From: an uncultured Bacteroidales bacterium
Lineage (GTDB): Bacteria; Bacteroidota; Bacteroidia; Bacteroidales; UBA932
Direction of reading: 5' to 3'
NCBI GenBank assembly: GCA_946187865.1
Contig: CAMHST010000007.1
Span: forward strand, 1 to 59,832
Length of the DNA stretch: 59,832 bases
In this document: piece by piece, positions 40,733-48,373 of the stretch
Position numbering within the stretch: position 1 is the stretch's first letter
How the letters are laid out: every line of letters starts with the position of its first letter
The notes under the pieces: model-generated
Databases searched by the model: none
What the model saw: only the letters and a program-made list of their open reading frames with translations
Told to the model about the DNA's origin: nothing
Position numbers and translations under genes: made by a program

Positions 40733-41077
40733 TTAATTCCCCCGTTTGGCGTTATATCCCATGCCCTTGAGCAGATCGCAGACTTTGTCCCGGAAATCTC
40801 CCTGGATGGTGATTTCCCCGTCCTTGGCGCTGCCACCCACGCCCAGTTTGGTTTTCAGGGTCTTGGCCAGGGATTTGAGGTCTTCGTCGGCCCCTTGGAA
40901 GCCGGTGACCAGGGTGACCTGCTTTCCGCCGCGGTTGCGCCGGTCTATCCCCACGATCAGGCGCTGCCGCTCCGGGGCCAAAGTGGGTACAGCCTCCGGG
41001 GCCGCGGTGGTGTATGAAAAGTCCGGATTGGTGGAATAAACCACGCCCAGCCTTGATTTCCAATCGTTTTCTGCCAT
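40733..41077 (-). CDS. SUI1/YciH-family translation factor
   Basis: 114 aa from ATG 41077 (MAENDWKSRLG). The SUI1 domain fills the C-terminal 70 residues: VGIDRRNRGGKQVTLVTGFQ, LKSLAKTLKTKLGVGGSAKD, GEITIQGDFRDKVCDLLKGM. These are eIF1-fold hallmarks (YciH in E. coli). It binds the small ribosomal subunit and may raise initiation fidelity. The -7 box is at 41086-41093, eight bases before the ATG. Confidence 0.9.
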   Translation of the reverse strand: MAENDWKSRLGVVYSTNPDFSYTTAAPEAVPTLAPERQRLIVGIDRRNRGGKQVTLVTGFQGADEDLKSLAKTLKTKLGVGGSAKDGEITIQGDFRDKVCDLLKGMGYNAKRGN

Positions 41078-41085
41078 ATCAAGCA

Positions 41086-41140
41086 CAAAGTTACAGATTT
41101 GGCGGATAAATCGCAAATCGGCCGATTTTCATTATCTTTG
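41086..41140. promoter_or_regulatory. Divergent promoters (SUI1 / rsgA)
   Basis: Minus strand: TAACTTTG (41093-41086) for the SUI1 gene. Plus strand: TATCTTTG (41133-41140) for rsgA, with the rsgA ATG only four bases downstream (41145). The plus box points to a leaderless rsgA mRNA. Confidence 0.6.
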
Positions 41141-41144
41141 CAAC

Positions 41145-42074
41145 ATGATTCAAGGTGAAGCAACAGTGGTGAAAAACGCCGGCAGCCATTACTTGCTGTC
41201 GGAGCTGCCCGCGTGGGAAGTCTTCCCCGCCGTGCTCAGGGGCAAAATCCGGCTCAAGGCCAGCGAGATAACCAATCCCATCGCCGTGGGAGACCGCGTC
41301 CGTTACCAGACGGAAGAAGACGGGAGTTCCACCATCACCGAGATCCTTCCGCGGAAGAACTACGTCATCCGCCGCTCCACCAACCTGTCCCGGCAGGCGC
41401 ACATCATCGCCGCCAACATAGACATGGCCTATCTGATTGTCTCCCTGTATTTTCCCCAGGTGAAGCTGCCCTTCCTGGACCGGATCCTGGTCACCTGCGA
41501 AGTGTACGGGATCCCGGTCACCATCGTCCTGTCCAAGACAGACTTGTACCGGCAGGAAGCCGGAGAGCAGATCGAAGCCTTCCGGAAAATCTACGAAGGC
41601 GCCGGATACCGGGTCATCCAGACTTCGGTGGAAACCGGCGAAGGCGTGGCCGACATCCGCGAGGCCTGCCGGGGCGGGATCAATCTGTTTTCCGGAGAGA
41701 GCGGCGTGGGTAAATCGTCCCTGATCAAAGCGCTGGACCCTTCGCTCTCACCCAAGATCGGCAGCATATCCACCGCCCACCTGCAAGGGAGGCACACCAC
41801 GTCCCTCTATGAGATGTATCCCCTTCAAAGCGGAGGCTATGTCATTGATTCTCCGGGGCTCCGGGGGTTCGGCCTGGTAGACCTGGAAAAGGAGGAAATC
41901 GCCAAGTACTTCCCCGAAATGCTCCGGGTGTCGGCCGGGTGCCGGTTCACCCCCTGCACGCATACCCACGAGCCCGGCTGCGCCGTGAAGGCCGCCGTAG
42001 AAGAAGGGCTCATCGCCCAGGAGCGTTACAGCTCCTACCTGGGCATGCTGGAAGAGGACAAGAAGTTCCGGTAA
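41145..42074 (+). CDS. rsgA: Ribosome small-subunit-dependent GTPase A
   Basis: 309-aa circularly permuted GTPase that helps mature the 30S subunit. N-terminal OB fold: VVKNAGSHYLLSE... KIRLKASEITNPIAVGDRV. Motifs in permuted order: the G4-type LSKTD, then the P-loop GESGVGKSSLIKAL (about 184), then G3 DSPGLRGF. The zinc knuckle is C-x4-C-x-H-x5-C (FTPCTHTHEPGC). Start: ATG 41145 begins the OB-fold reading; a GTG at 41169 would trim it. Confidence 0.95.
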   Translation: MIQGEATVVKNAGSHYLLSELPAWEVFPAVLRGKIRLKASEITNPIAVGDRVRYQTEEDGSSTITEILPRKNYVIRRSTNLSRQAHIIAANIDMAYLIVSLYFPQVKLPFLDRILVTCEVYGIPVTIVLSKTDLYRQEAGEQIEAFRKIYEGAGYRVIQTSVETGEGVADIREACRGGINLFSGESGVGKSSLIKALDPSLSPKIGSISTAHLQGRHTTSLYEMYPLQSGGYVIDSPGLRGFGLVDLEKEEIAKYFPEMLRVSAGCRFTPCTHTHEPGCAVKAAVEEGLIAQERYSSYLGMLEEDKKFR

Positions 42075-42136
42075 GGGGATACGCATTTCCCTCCGCAAAT
42101 AAAAGGCCGATGCTCCGAGGAATGCGTATCCCCTTA
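42072..42136 (+). repeat. Stem-loop over the rsgA stop codon
   Basis: TAAGGGGATACGCATT (42072-42087), starting at the rsgA stop codon, is inverted at 42121-42136, a 16-bp perfect stem extended by CC/GG across one bulged T, with a loop of about 28 bases. It lies between rsgA and the co-directional MATE gene (42152). No T run follows. It may shield the rsgA mRNA end or separate the two genes. Confidence 0.8.
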
Positions 42137-42151
42137 TAACGTGTCTTTTAT

Positions 42152-43645
42152 ATGAGACTGAACAAGGAAATACTGCGCCTGGCGCTGCCCAGCATCCTGG
42201 CCAATATCACCGTGCCGCTGGTAGGCATGGTAGATATTGCTGTGGCAGGGCATCTGGGAGCGGCGGGGTACTCGTCCGCCGCCCTGATCGGGGGCATTTC
42301 TATCGGCACCATGCTCTTCGACCTGCTGTACTGGAGCTTCGGCTTCCTGCGCGTGGGCACCGGCGGTCTCACCGCCCAGGCCTATGGCCGGCAACTGGCT
42401 GCAGGGCGGCCGGGGGCGGGCCCGATGGGGGCGGAGACTGGACCGGCGAGGACGGGGGCGAAACCGGCGGGGGCGGAGGTCGGCGACATCTTGCGGCGGG
42501 CGCTGGGCATCGCCCTGCTGTCCGGACTGGCGCTGCTTGCGCTGCAATGGGTAGTTATCTGGCTGGCTTTCCTGGTGGTGGACTGCTCGCCCGAGGTCAG
42601 GCAGCTGGCCACGCAGTACTTCTACATCCGTATCTGGGCGGCACCGGCCACCCTCTCGCTCTTTGCACTCAAAGGCTGGTATATCGGCGTGCAGGACACC
42701 GTCCGGCCCATGGTGGCGGACCTTCTGGTGAACGGGCTCAACATTTTCTTTTCCGTGGTGCTGTCCCTGGGCGTGGGCGGGCCGGGCAGCCTGTTTCCGG
42801 CAGCCCAGGTCCTGATTCCCGCCATGGGCTTTCCCGGCATCGCCGCCGGAACCGTCATCGCCCAGTGGAGCGGCTTCGCCTACTGCCTTGTCGCCGCCCG
42901 CCGCCGCTACCCCGCCTTCACCGGCGCTCCAACCTCGCCCCTTCTTCCCTTCCCGGCCATGAAAAACGCCAAAATCGTGGACGAGTCTTCAGGGGCGGCG
43001 ACGAGGGTCCGGTTTTTCACCATGAACCGGGACCTGTTCCTGCGGAGCCTGGGGATGATTGCCGTGTATATCGGCTTCACGATGATATCGGCCCGACACG
43101 GAGACATGGTCCTGGCCGTGAGTGCCATCCTGATGAAACTGCTCATGATTTTCAGCTACTTCTCCGACGGCTTTGCCTACGCCGGCGAAGCGCTTACAGG
43201 CCGATTCATCGGAACGGGCTCCCGGGAAGGCGTATCCGCCACCGTGCGGGAAACCTTCCTCTGGGGCCTGGCGGTAGCGGCCTTCTTCATGCTGGTGTAC
43301 GGCCTGGGCGGGGTGCCGCTCTTCCAACTGATGAGTTCGGACCCCGCCGTCGTGGACGCCGGACGGCCGTATATCCCCTGGCTGCTGCTGATGCCCCTGA
43401 TCGGCTGCCCGGCCTTTATCTGGGACGGCATCTTCATCGGTGCCACTGCCTCACGGGACCTGCGCAACAGCACCCTCCTGTGCGCCCTGGGCTTTTTCGC
43501 CGTGTGGTTTGCCGGCAGAGTTATCCTGGGCTCCGGGATAACACCGAAGCAGGCCCTCCACCTGCTGATGGGAGCCTACTTCGTACATCTGGCCGTGCGG
43601 GCACTCTACCTCACCCTTCGCTACAAACCGGCCGTCATGGCCTGA
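42152..43645 (+). CDS. MATE-family efflux transporter
   Basis: 497 aa, twelve predicted helices, Na+- or H+-coupled multidrug exporter. MATE repeat 1: LRLALPSILANITVPLVGMV (5-24); the IAVAGHLGAAGYSSAALIGG segment follows. Repeat 2: MNRDLFLRSLGMIAVYIGFT and SDGFAYAGEALTGRFIGTGS. Two loops are enlarged relative to Bacteroides homologues: a Gly/Ala/Pro insert of about 25 residues after AQAYGRQ (about 88-113) and a shorter one after RRRYPAF (about 253-280). Both keep the frame and lie in soluble loops. Confidence 0.9.
   Translation: MRLNKEILRLALPSILANITVPLVGMVDIAVAGHLGAAGYSSAALIGGISIGTMLFDLLYWSFGFLRVGTGGLTAQAYGRQLAAGRPGAGPMGAETGPARTGAKPAGAEVGDILRRALGIALLSGLALLALQWVVIWLAFLVVDCSPEVRQLATQYFYIRIWAAPATLSLFALKGWYIGVQDTVRPMVADLLVNGLNIFFSVVLSLGVGGPGSLFPAAQVLIPAMGFPGIAAGTVIAQWSGFAYCLVAARRRYPAFTGAPTSPLLPFPAMKNAKIVDESSGAATRVRFFTMNRDLFLRSLGMIAVYIGFTMISARHGDMVLAVSAILMKLLMIFSYFSDGFAYAGEALTGRFIGTGSREGVSATVRETFLWGLAVAAFFMLVYGLGGVPLFQLMSSDPAVVDAGRPYIPWLLLMPLIGCPAFIWDGIFIGATASRDLRNSTLLCALGFFAVWFAGRVILGSGITPKQALHLLMGAYFVHLAVRALYLTLRYKPAVMA
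42409..42483 (+). repeat. GC-rich periodic insert in the MATE gene
   Basis: The heptamer GGGGGCG occurs at 42412, 42427, 42454 and 42469, with offsets of 15, 27 and 15 bp, all multiples of three. The segment encodes the Gly/Ala/Pro/Thr-rich cytoplasmic loop insert. Length variation by slippage is possible without frame loss. Confidence 0.6.
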
Positions 43646-43651
43646 TTCGCT

Positions 43652-43761
43652 CCGCAGCACCTACCATGCTCAGAATCAACAACATACGCGTGTATTGGTG
43701 CACAAAAAATTGCACCAATATAAACGTAAGAAACTTAAAATCAGCGACTTAAGTGCTGCGG
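43652..43761. repeat. Nested inverted repeats between MATE and dipeptidase genes
   Basis: Outer pair: CCGCAGCAC (43652-43660) with GTGCTGCGG (43753-43761). Inner pair: TATTGGTGCA (43693-43702) with TGCACCAATA (43711-43720), 8-base A-rich loop. They fill the 120-bp gap between the two convergent genes. The inner hairpin is a plausible transcription stop, though without a T run. Confidence 0.7.
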
Positions 43762-43765
43762 GCTC

Positions 43766-45127
43766 CTACCAGTACTGGCAGAACAGGGCGATGGACTCCA
43801 TGCCGGCGAACAGCTGGCGGAGCAGATAACTCTCGTTGGGGGAATGGATGGTGTCCCGTTCCAGGCCGAAGCCCATCAGGAGGGGATCTACGCCCAGAAT
43901 CTGCTGCATCTGCGCCAGGATAGCGATGGAACCGCCGCCCCGGGCGGGAACCGGCTCCACCCCGTAAACTTCCGCCATGGCGCGGGAAGCCGCCTTGAAT
44001 GCCGGGGAACTGAGCGGAATCAGGAAGCCGTCACCACCCTCGCAGGGCTGTACATCCACTTTCACGTAAGGCGGGGCGATGGAGCGGAAATGCTCCGCGA
44101 AGCGCCGCGTGATGTCGTCGGCCTTCTGGTTGGGCACCAGGCGCATGGAGATTTTGGCGTGCGCGACGGAAGGAAGCACCGTCTTGGCTCCCGCACCCGT
44201 ATAACCGCCCCAGATACCGCACACATCCAGGCTGGGCCGGATGGCCGTGCGCTCCAGGGTATTGTAACCTTTCTCCCCTTTCACCTCGTTGATATCCAGG
44301 AACGCCTTGTACTCTTCCAGGTCGAAGGGAGCCCGGTTCAGCAGGGCCCTGTCCTGGGCCGACAACTCCACGACGGAGTCGTAGAAGCCCGGCACGGTGA
44401 TGCGCCCGTCGGCATCCTGAAGAGAGGCGATCATGGCGCAAAGCACGTTGATAGGGTTGGCCACCGCCCCGCCATAATGGCCGGAATGGAGGTCTTTGTT
44501 GGGACCGGTCACCGTCACTTCCAGATAGGCCAGGCCGCGCATGCCACAGTTGATGGACGGCACCTTTTCTGAGATCATGGTGGTGTCCGAGACCAAGACT
44601 ACGTCGGCCTTGAGCCAGTCTTTATGCTCCTTGATCCACGCCGGCAGCGAAGGGCTGCCTATCTCTTCCTCCCCCTCGAAGATAAACTTCACGTTGTGCT
44701 TCAGAAGGCCTTTTTTCAGTAAAAACTCGAAAGCTTTCAGGTGCATGAAAAGCTGGCCTTTATCGTCGTTGGCGCCACGGGCGTAGATGGCTTCCTCTCC
44801 GGTGGCGGGGTCCGGGGCGATCACGGGCTCAAAGGGGTCTGTGCGCCATTTTTCCAGCGGCTCCGGCGGCTGTACGTCGTAATGTCCATAGACCAGGATG
44901 GTCTTCGGGGCGCCCTGGTCGTACCGGCCGAACACCACGGGGTGCCCGGCGGTCTCGTACACGGCCGCCTCCTGCGCGCCGGCTTCCTTGAGCAGTTCCA
45001 CCAGGCGGCCTGCGCAGCGGTACATATCCTGCTTGTGCTCCGGCTGGGCACTCACCGAGGGAATGCGCAGGAGCGAGAACAGTTCCTGGAAAAACCGTTC
45101 TTTATTCTCTTTGATATAACTTTTCAT
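43766..45127 (-). CDS. M20-family dipeptidase
   Basis: 453 aa from ATG 45127 (MKSYIKENKERF). Metallopeptidase of the M20/M25/M40 family acting on short peptides. Metal ligands: H of VYGHYDVQPPEPLEKW, D of GANDDKGQLFMHL, the EE of FEGEEEIGSP, and D of LVSDTTMI. The dimerisation domain is inserted at about 190-350. C-terminal ARGGGSIAILAQMQ and GFGLERDTIHSPNE supply the last His. Cytoplasmic (no signal peptide). A second upstream ATG at 45157 is possible. Confidence 0.92.
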   Translation of the reverse strand: MKSYIKENKERFFQELFSLLRIPSVSAQPEHKQDMYRCAGRLVELLKEAGAQEAAVYETAGHPVVFGRYDQGAPKTILVYGHYDVQPPEPLEKWRTDPFEPVIAPDPATGEEAIYARGANDDKGQLFMHLKAFEFLLKKGLLKHNVKFIFEGEEEIGSPSLPAWIKEHKDWLKADVVLVSDTTMISEKVPSINCGMRGLAYLEVTVTGPNKDLHSGHYGGAVANPINVLCAMIASLQDADGRITVPGFYDSVVELSAQDRALLNRAPFDLEEYKAFLDINEVKGEKGYNTLERTAIRPSLDVCGIWGGYTGAGAKTVLPSVAHAKISMRLVPNQKADDITRRFAEHFRSIAPPYVKVDVQPCEGGDGFLIPLSSPAFKAASRAMAEVYGVEPVPARGGGSIAILAQMQQILGVDPLLMGFGLERDTIHSPNESYLLRQLFAGMESIALFCQYW

Positions 45128-45268
45128 CGTAACTGGGTTTTGTGTAAAGATACGCATTTCAGGGACAAAAAGAAACCCCGCACGCGAATTTCACAATTGG
45201 CGGCGGGCATTGCTGTATAGTAAGGTATCAATATTTATGTCTGATACCCCTTAAATCCAATTCCATGC

Positions 45269-45289
45269 CAAAACGGACAAACGCCGTTA
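45269..45289 (-). terminator. Weak terminator after the YitT gene
   Basis: AACGG (45272-45276) and CCGTT (45284-45288, overlapping the stop codon) form a short stem with a 7-base loop; on the minus strand it is followed by TTTT. A second small inverted repeat, GGTATCA/TGATACC (45224-45230/45242-45248), lies further downstream. Confidence 0.4.
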
Positions 45290-46210
45290 TTTTTTATGGA
45301 TTTTTTTCTTTTTCTGGTTCCAGTCTCCATAGATTTCGCTTACGTTTCCGGCGGTGATGAACCCATGGATGTCGTTGGTCTTGATGAAATCCATCAGATT
45401 GGCAAACTCGTCCTGGGTGAGCAGGGCCTGAATCTCTATGTTCTGATGGCCGTTGTAGCCGCCCGTGACATTATAGAGGGAGCAGCCGCGCTGCAGGTCT
45501 TCGATAATGTATTTGCGGATGCGTTCATACTGGGAGGAGATAATGCACACGCGCTTGCGACGGTTCAGGCTGGCCGTGAAGTAATCCAGCGCGATACCGT
45601 TGATCCAGGTGCCGATGAGGCCGATTACCACCATCCGGAAAGGATTGATGGCAAAAGCCGTACAGCAGATAATGGCCCCGGCTACCGTGACGGAAGTGCC
45701 GATGTCGAAGTGCAGGTATTTGTTCACAATCTTGGCCAGAATGTCAAGCCCGCCGGTAGAGGCGTTGATATGGAACAGGATGGTCTGCGAGATGCTCAGG
45801 ATAAGGACAAAGCAGATGAGGTCGAACCAGATTTCGCCCATGACCGTGGTCTGCCCGGGCTCCACGAGCTTCTGGTATGGCAGAATCTTTTCCCACATGT
45901 CGATAAGCGGACCCAAGATCAGCGCCGTGTACACGGTCTTGGCCCCGAACTCCTTCCCGATCAGGAACCAGGCCAGCACCAGCAGGATTGCATTAATCAC
46001 CGTTACCATCACAGACACTTTCACCGGGATGCCCGCAGCCGTGAAAATATTGGACAGCACCATGGACAGACCGGTGATGGAACCGATAATCAGGTTGCTG
46101 GGCATCAGGAAATAATACACGGCCGCGGCGGCGATAGCCATGCCCAGTGTCATAATTACCAGTTCTTTCCAGAACTTGAATGTCCCCAGGGGACGGAGCA
46201 AATCTTTCAT
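45287..46210 (-). CDS. YitT-family membrane protein (DUF2179)
   Basis: 307 aa. The N-terminal two thirds hold five or six transmembrane helices (ELVIMTLGMAIAAAAVYYFL, NIFTAAGIPVKVSVMVTVIN, GLDILAKIVNKYLHFDIGTS). The C-terminal DUF2179 domain (RRKRVCIISSQYERIRKYII, NVTGGYNGHQNIEIQALLTQ, FIKTNDIHGFITAGNVSEIYG) is a ferredoxin-like sensory fold. Function unknown despite broad distribution. It stands as a single gene 66 bp from the MFS gene. Confidence 0.9.
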   Translation of the reverse strand: MKDLLRPLGTFKFWKELVIMTLGMAIAAAAVYYFLMPSNLIIGSITGLSMVLSNIFTAAGIPVKVSVMVTVINAILLVLAWFLIGKEFGAKTVYTALILGPLIDMWEKILPYQKLVEPGQTTVMGEIWFDLICFVLILSISQTILFHINASTGGLDILAKIVNKYLHFDIGTSVTVAGAIICCTAFAINPFRMVVIGLIGTWINGIALDYFTASLNRRKRVCIISSQYERIRKYIIEDLQRGCSLYNVTGGYNGHQNIEIQALLTQDEFANLMDFIKTNDIHGFITAGNVSEIYGDWNQKKKKIHKK

Positions 46211-46276
46211 TTTATGTGGTTTTAGCCCTTAAAGTTAATGCTTTTTCAGAAACTATGGCCCAAAAACACATATTAT

Positions 46277-47635
46277 TTACTCTTTCGGGCGCAAATACTT
46301 CCAACCGATAACCGGCAGCACGAAGGCGACAAGGCAGGCAGCGGTCCAGAAAACCGACACCGGCGTAAAGTTGTACAGACCGTCGGCCACATTGCCTTCG
46401 ATCAGGAAGCCGCTCACAAGGGACTGGGCTCCGGCGGCCGCATAGCTGGAAATGCCCACAATCCCCAGGGCGGCACCGGTGGCCTTGCGAGGCACAAAGT
46501 CCAGGGCCATCAGGCCGGCCACAATGCAGAACACCACGCTGAAGGCCATGCTGAACAGTGCGACAAAAGCGACGTTGGCCCAGTAGCTGCCGCCCAGGAA
46601 TAGGAAGCCCGCCAAGGAAAAGACCGCCAGCACGCCGGAAATGACCACCGGCCGCACCCGGTTGCCCCGGAACACCCGGTCCGAAAGCCAGCCGGCCATC
46701 AGGTTGCCGGCAACGCCAAAGACCTCCGCGATGCCGATTACCTGCGTAGCCCCTTCCAGCGAGAAAGCTTTCTGCTTTTGGAGAAACAGCACCCCCCAGT
46801 CGCTCACGGCGTGCTGGGTGATGTACAGGAAAGCCGTAGAGATGGCGATAACCCAGATGCCGGGATGGCGGAAAACCCATTTCTGCAGGTCCTGCACGGG
46901 CTTTTTGTCCAGCTCACGCAGTGGTTCCCCGGAGAGTTCCTGCACGGAAGGGAGCCCCCGGCTTTCCGGCGTATCGGAGATGAACACCAGGGCGATGACC
47001 GTACCCACCACACCGGCAGCGGCGGCGGAAAGAAAGCCCCACTGCCAGCCCACGGCAGCTACGATAAAGCCAGTCACGATCATGGAAACGGCTTTTCCCA
47101 GCTGCGGGGTGGAACTGAAGATGCTGTACATGGTTCCCCGCGTCTTGAGCGGGAACCAGCGGGACAGGCTGATGGTACCGGGCGGCGAGCCCATGGACTG
47201 CACCCAGCCGTTAAGCCCCCAAAGGATGGAGAAGGAGAGCAGCATCACCATGGAGGCGATGCCCAGGGGTCCATGCAGCAGGCCCAGGATACCCAGGACC
47301 AGGTTCACCAGGGCCGAAATCCCCAGCCCCACCGCCATAAAGCGGCGGATGTTGCAGTGGTCGGCCAGGAACCCGTTGGTGAACTTCCCCACCGCGTACA
47401 CGAAGTAAAAGGCAGAGCCGATGATACCCAGCTGGCCGGCCGACAGGATACCCCCGTCGATGAGGGGCTGCTTGACCACGCCCAGGGTCATCCGGCACAC
47501 ATAGTACAGGGTATAGGCTGCCGTCACGCCCCAGAACGTCCGGGTGCGGTACCGCCTGTAGGCGGCGTCCACCTCTCCGGGAGGGAGTTTTTCGGCCGCC
47601 GGCGGGCTGATACGGAAATGTGACAGCAGGGACAT
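46277..47635 (-). CDS. MFS transporter, sugar-phosphate/glycerol-phosphate type
   Basis: 452 aa from ATG 47635 (MSLLSHFRISPP); upstream codons in the same frame belong to the HAD gene region. Twelve helices. The organophosphate:phosphate antiporter pattern is seen in YRRYRTRTFWGVTAAYTLYY then FYFVYAVGKFTNGFLADHCN (K/R-G-x-x-D-type loop) and GLNGWVQSMGSPPGTISLSR with the WF that follows. This is the GlpT/UhpT architecture, so the likely substrate is a phosphorylated three- to six-carbon compound. The HAD phosphatase immediately upstream (1 bp) may act on the same compound. Confidence 0.85.
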   Translation of the reverse strand: MSLLSHFRISPPAAEKLPPGEVDAAYRRYRTRTFWGVTAAYTLYYVCRMTLGVVKQPLIDGGILSAGQLGIIGSAFYFVYAVGKFTNGFLADHCNIRRFMAVGLGISALVNLVLGILGLLHGPLGIASMVMLLSFSILWGLNGWVQSMGSPPGTISLSRWFPLKTRGTMYSIFSSTPQLGKAVSMIVTGFIVAAVGWQWGFLSAAAAGVVGTVIALVFISDTPESRGLPSVQELSGEPLRELDKKPVQDLQKWVFRHPGIWVIAISTAFLYITQHAVSDWGVLFLQKQKAFSLEGATQVIGIAEVFGVAGNLMAGWLSDRVFRGNRVRPVVISGVLAVFSLAGFLFLGGSYWANVAFVALFSMAFSVVFCIVAGLMALDFVPRKATGAALGIVGISSYAAAGAQSLVSGFLIEGNVADGLYNFTPVSVFWTAACLVAFVLPVIGWKYLRPKE

Positions 47636-47636
47636 G

Positions 47637-48251
47637 TTACAGAAGGTCTTTGAACACTTGGCGAAGATCTGTCCCCTGCTCATAGTAAACAGCCTGGATA
47701 CCCACGGCGCGGGCGCCCTCCACATTGCGCATGGAGTCGTCCACGAAAAGGATGTCCTGCGGGGCGAACCCGATCCGGCGCACTGCCTCCCGGAAAATTT
47801 CCGGCCCGGGCTTGAGCATCTTGAGCCGGCAAGAGATGATCTCCTCCCGGAACACATGCTGCCAGTCCAGTCCCATCTCCTCGAAAATCTGATGGAAGCG
47901 GGCCATGGAGATGTCGTTGTTGTTGGAGAGGGCGTAAAGCGGATACCTGGCCGCCAAATCCTGAAGCAGCTGCACCTTGTAAGGGGCCATCCCCACAAGA
48001 AGTGCCGCCATGGAGCGGTCTACATCGGCCGCAGTGCATCCCGGGCGCGATTCCGCGAGTATCTGCGCACGGAACTCGTCGGCAGAGATAAGCCCGGCCT
48101 CCATGTCGCCATAGATTCCCTTCTGGTGGCAGGGGTCCAAAAGCTCTGTAATGCGCTCAAAACCAAGTATCTCCCGGAATGCCCGAATACAACGGTCCGG
48201 GTCCAGGTCAATGAGCACACCGCCCAGGTCAAATACAATCGCCTTTGTCAT
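47637..48251 (-). CDS. HAD-family hydrolase
   Basis: 204 aa from ATG 48251 (MTKAIVFDLGGVLIDLD). HAD motif I is FDLGGVLID (the usual second Asp replaced by Gly, as in the sEH/YihX-like subgroup). Motif II is YALSNNND. Motif III Lys is in the LKMLKPGPEIF helix, and motif IV is FVDDSMRNVEGARAVG. The YihX-like type dephosphorylates sugar phosphates such as alpha-glucose-1-phosphate. It is coupled to the MFS sugar-phosphate carrier. The promoter TACCTTTG (48267-48260) supports this start. Confidence 0.88.
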   Translation of the reverse strand: MTKAIVFDLGGVLIDLDPDRCIRAFREILGFERITELLDPCHQKGIYGDMEAGLISADEFRAQILAESRPGCTAADVDRSMAALLVGMAPYKVQLLQDLAARYPLYALSNNNDISMARFHQIFEEMGLDWQHVFREEIISCRLKMLKPGPEIFREAVRRIGFAPQDILFVDDSMRNVEGARAVGIQAVYYEQGTDLRQVFKDLL

Positions 48252-48259
48252 AACGGGTG

Positions 48260-48267
48260 CAAAGGTA
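48260..48267 (-). promoter_or_regulatory. -7 promoter box of the HAD/MFS operon
   Basis: TACCTTTG on the minus strand (48267-48260), eight bases before the ATG at 48251. It rules out an upstream ATG at 48272. Confidence 0.55.
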
Positions 48268-48373
48268 ATCATTTTTCAGGATATCACCCAGCGGGTTATT
48301 CCAGCAATACTGAAAAGCGGGTGAGGCGGGCACTTCCGCATGGCAAAGGCCGACTGCCGCGTCCCCCATTTTG

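Noticed and set aside
47636..47998. An N-terminal extension of the MFS transporter to 47998
   Set aside because: These codons overlap the HAD gene out of frame. The transporter proper begins at ATG 47635, one base after the HAD stop codon.
48280..48373. A terminator or small gene in the gap after the DUF4249 gene
   Set aside because: A TCACCC/GGGTGA pairing exists but the loop is long and there is no T run; no open frame with a credible start was found.
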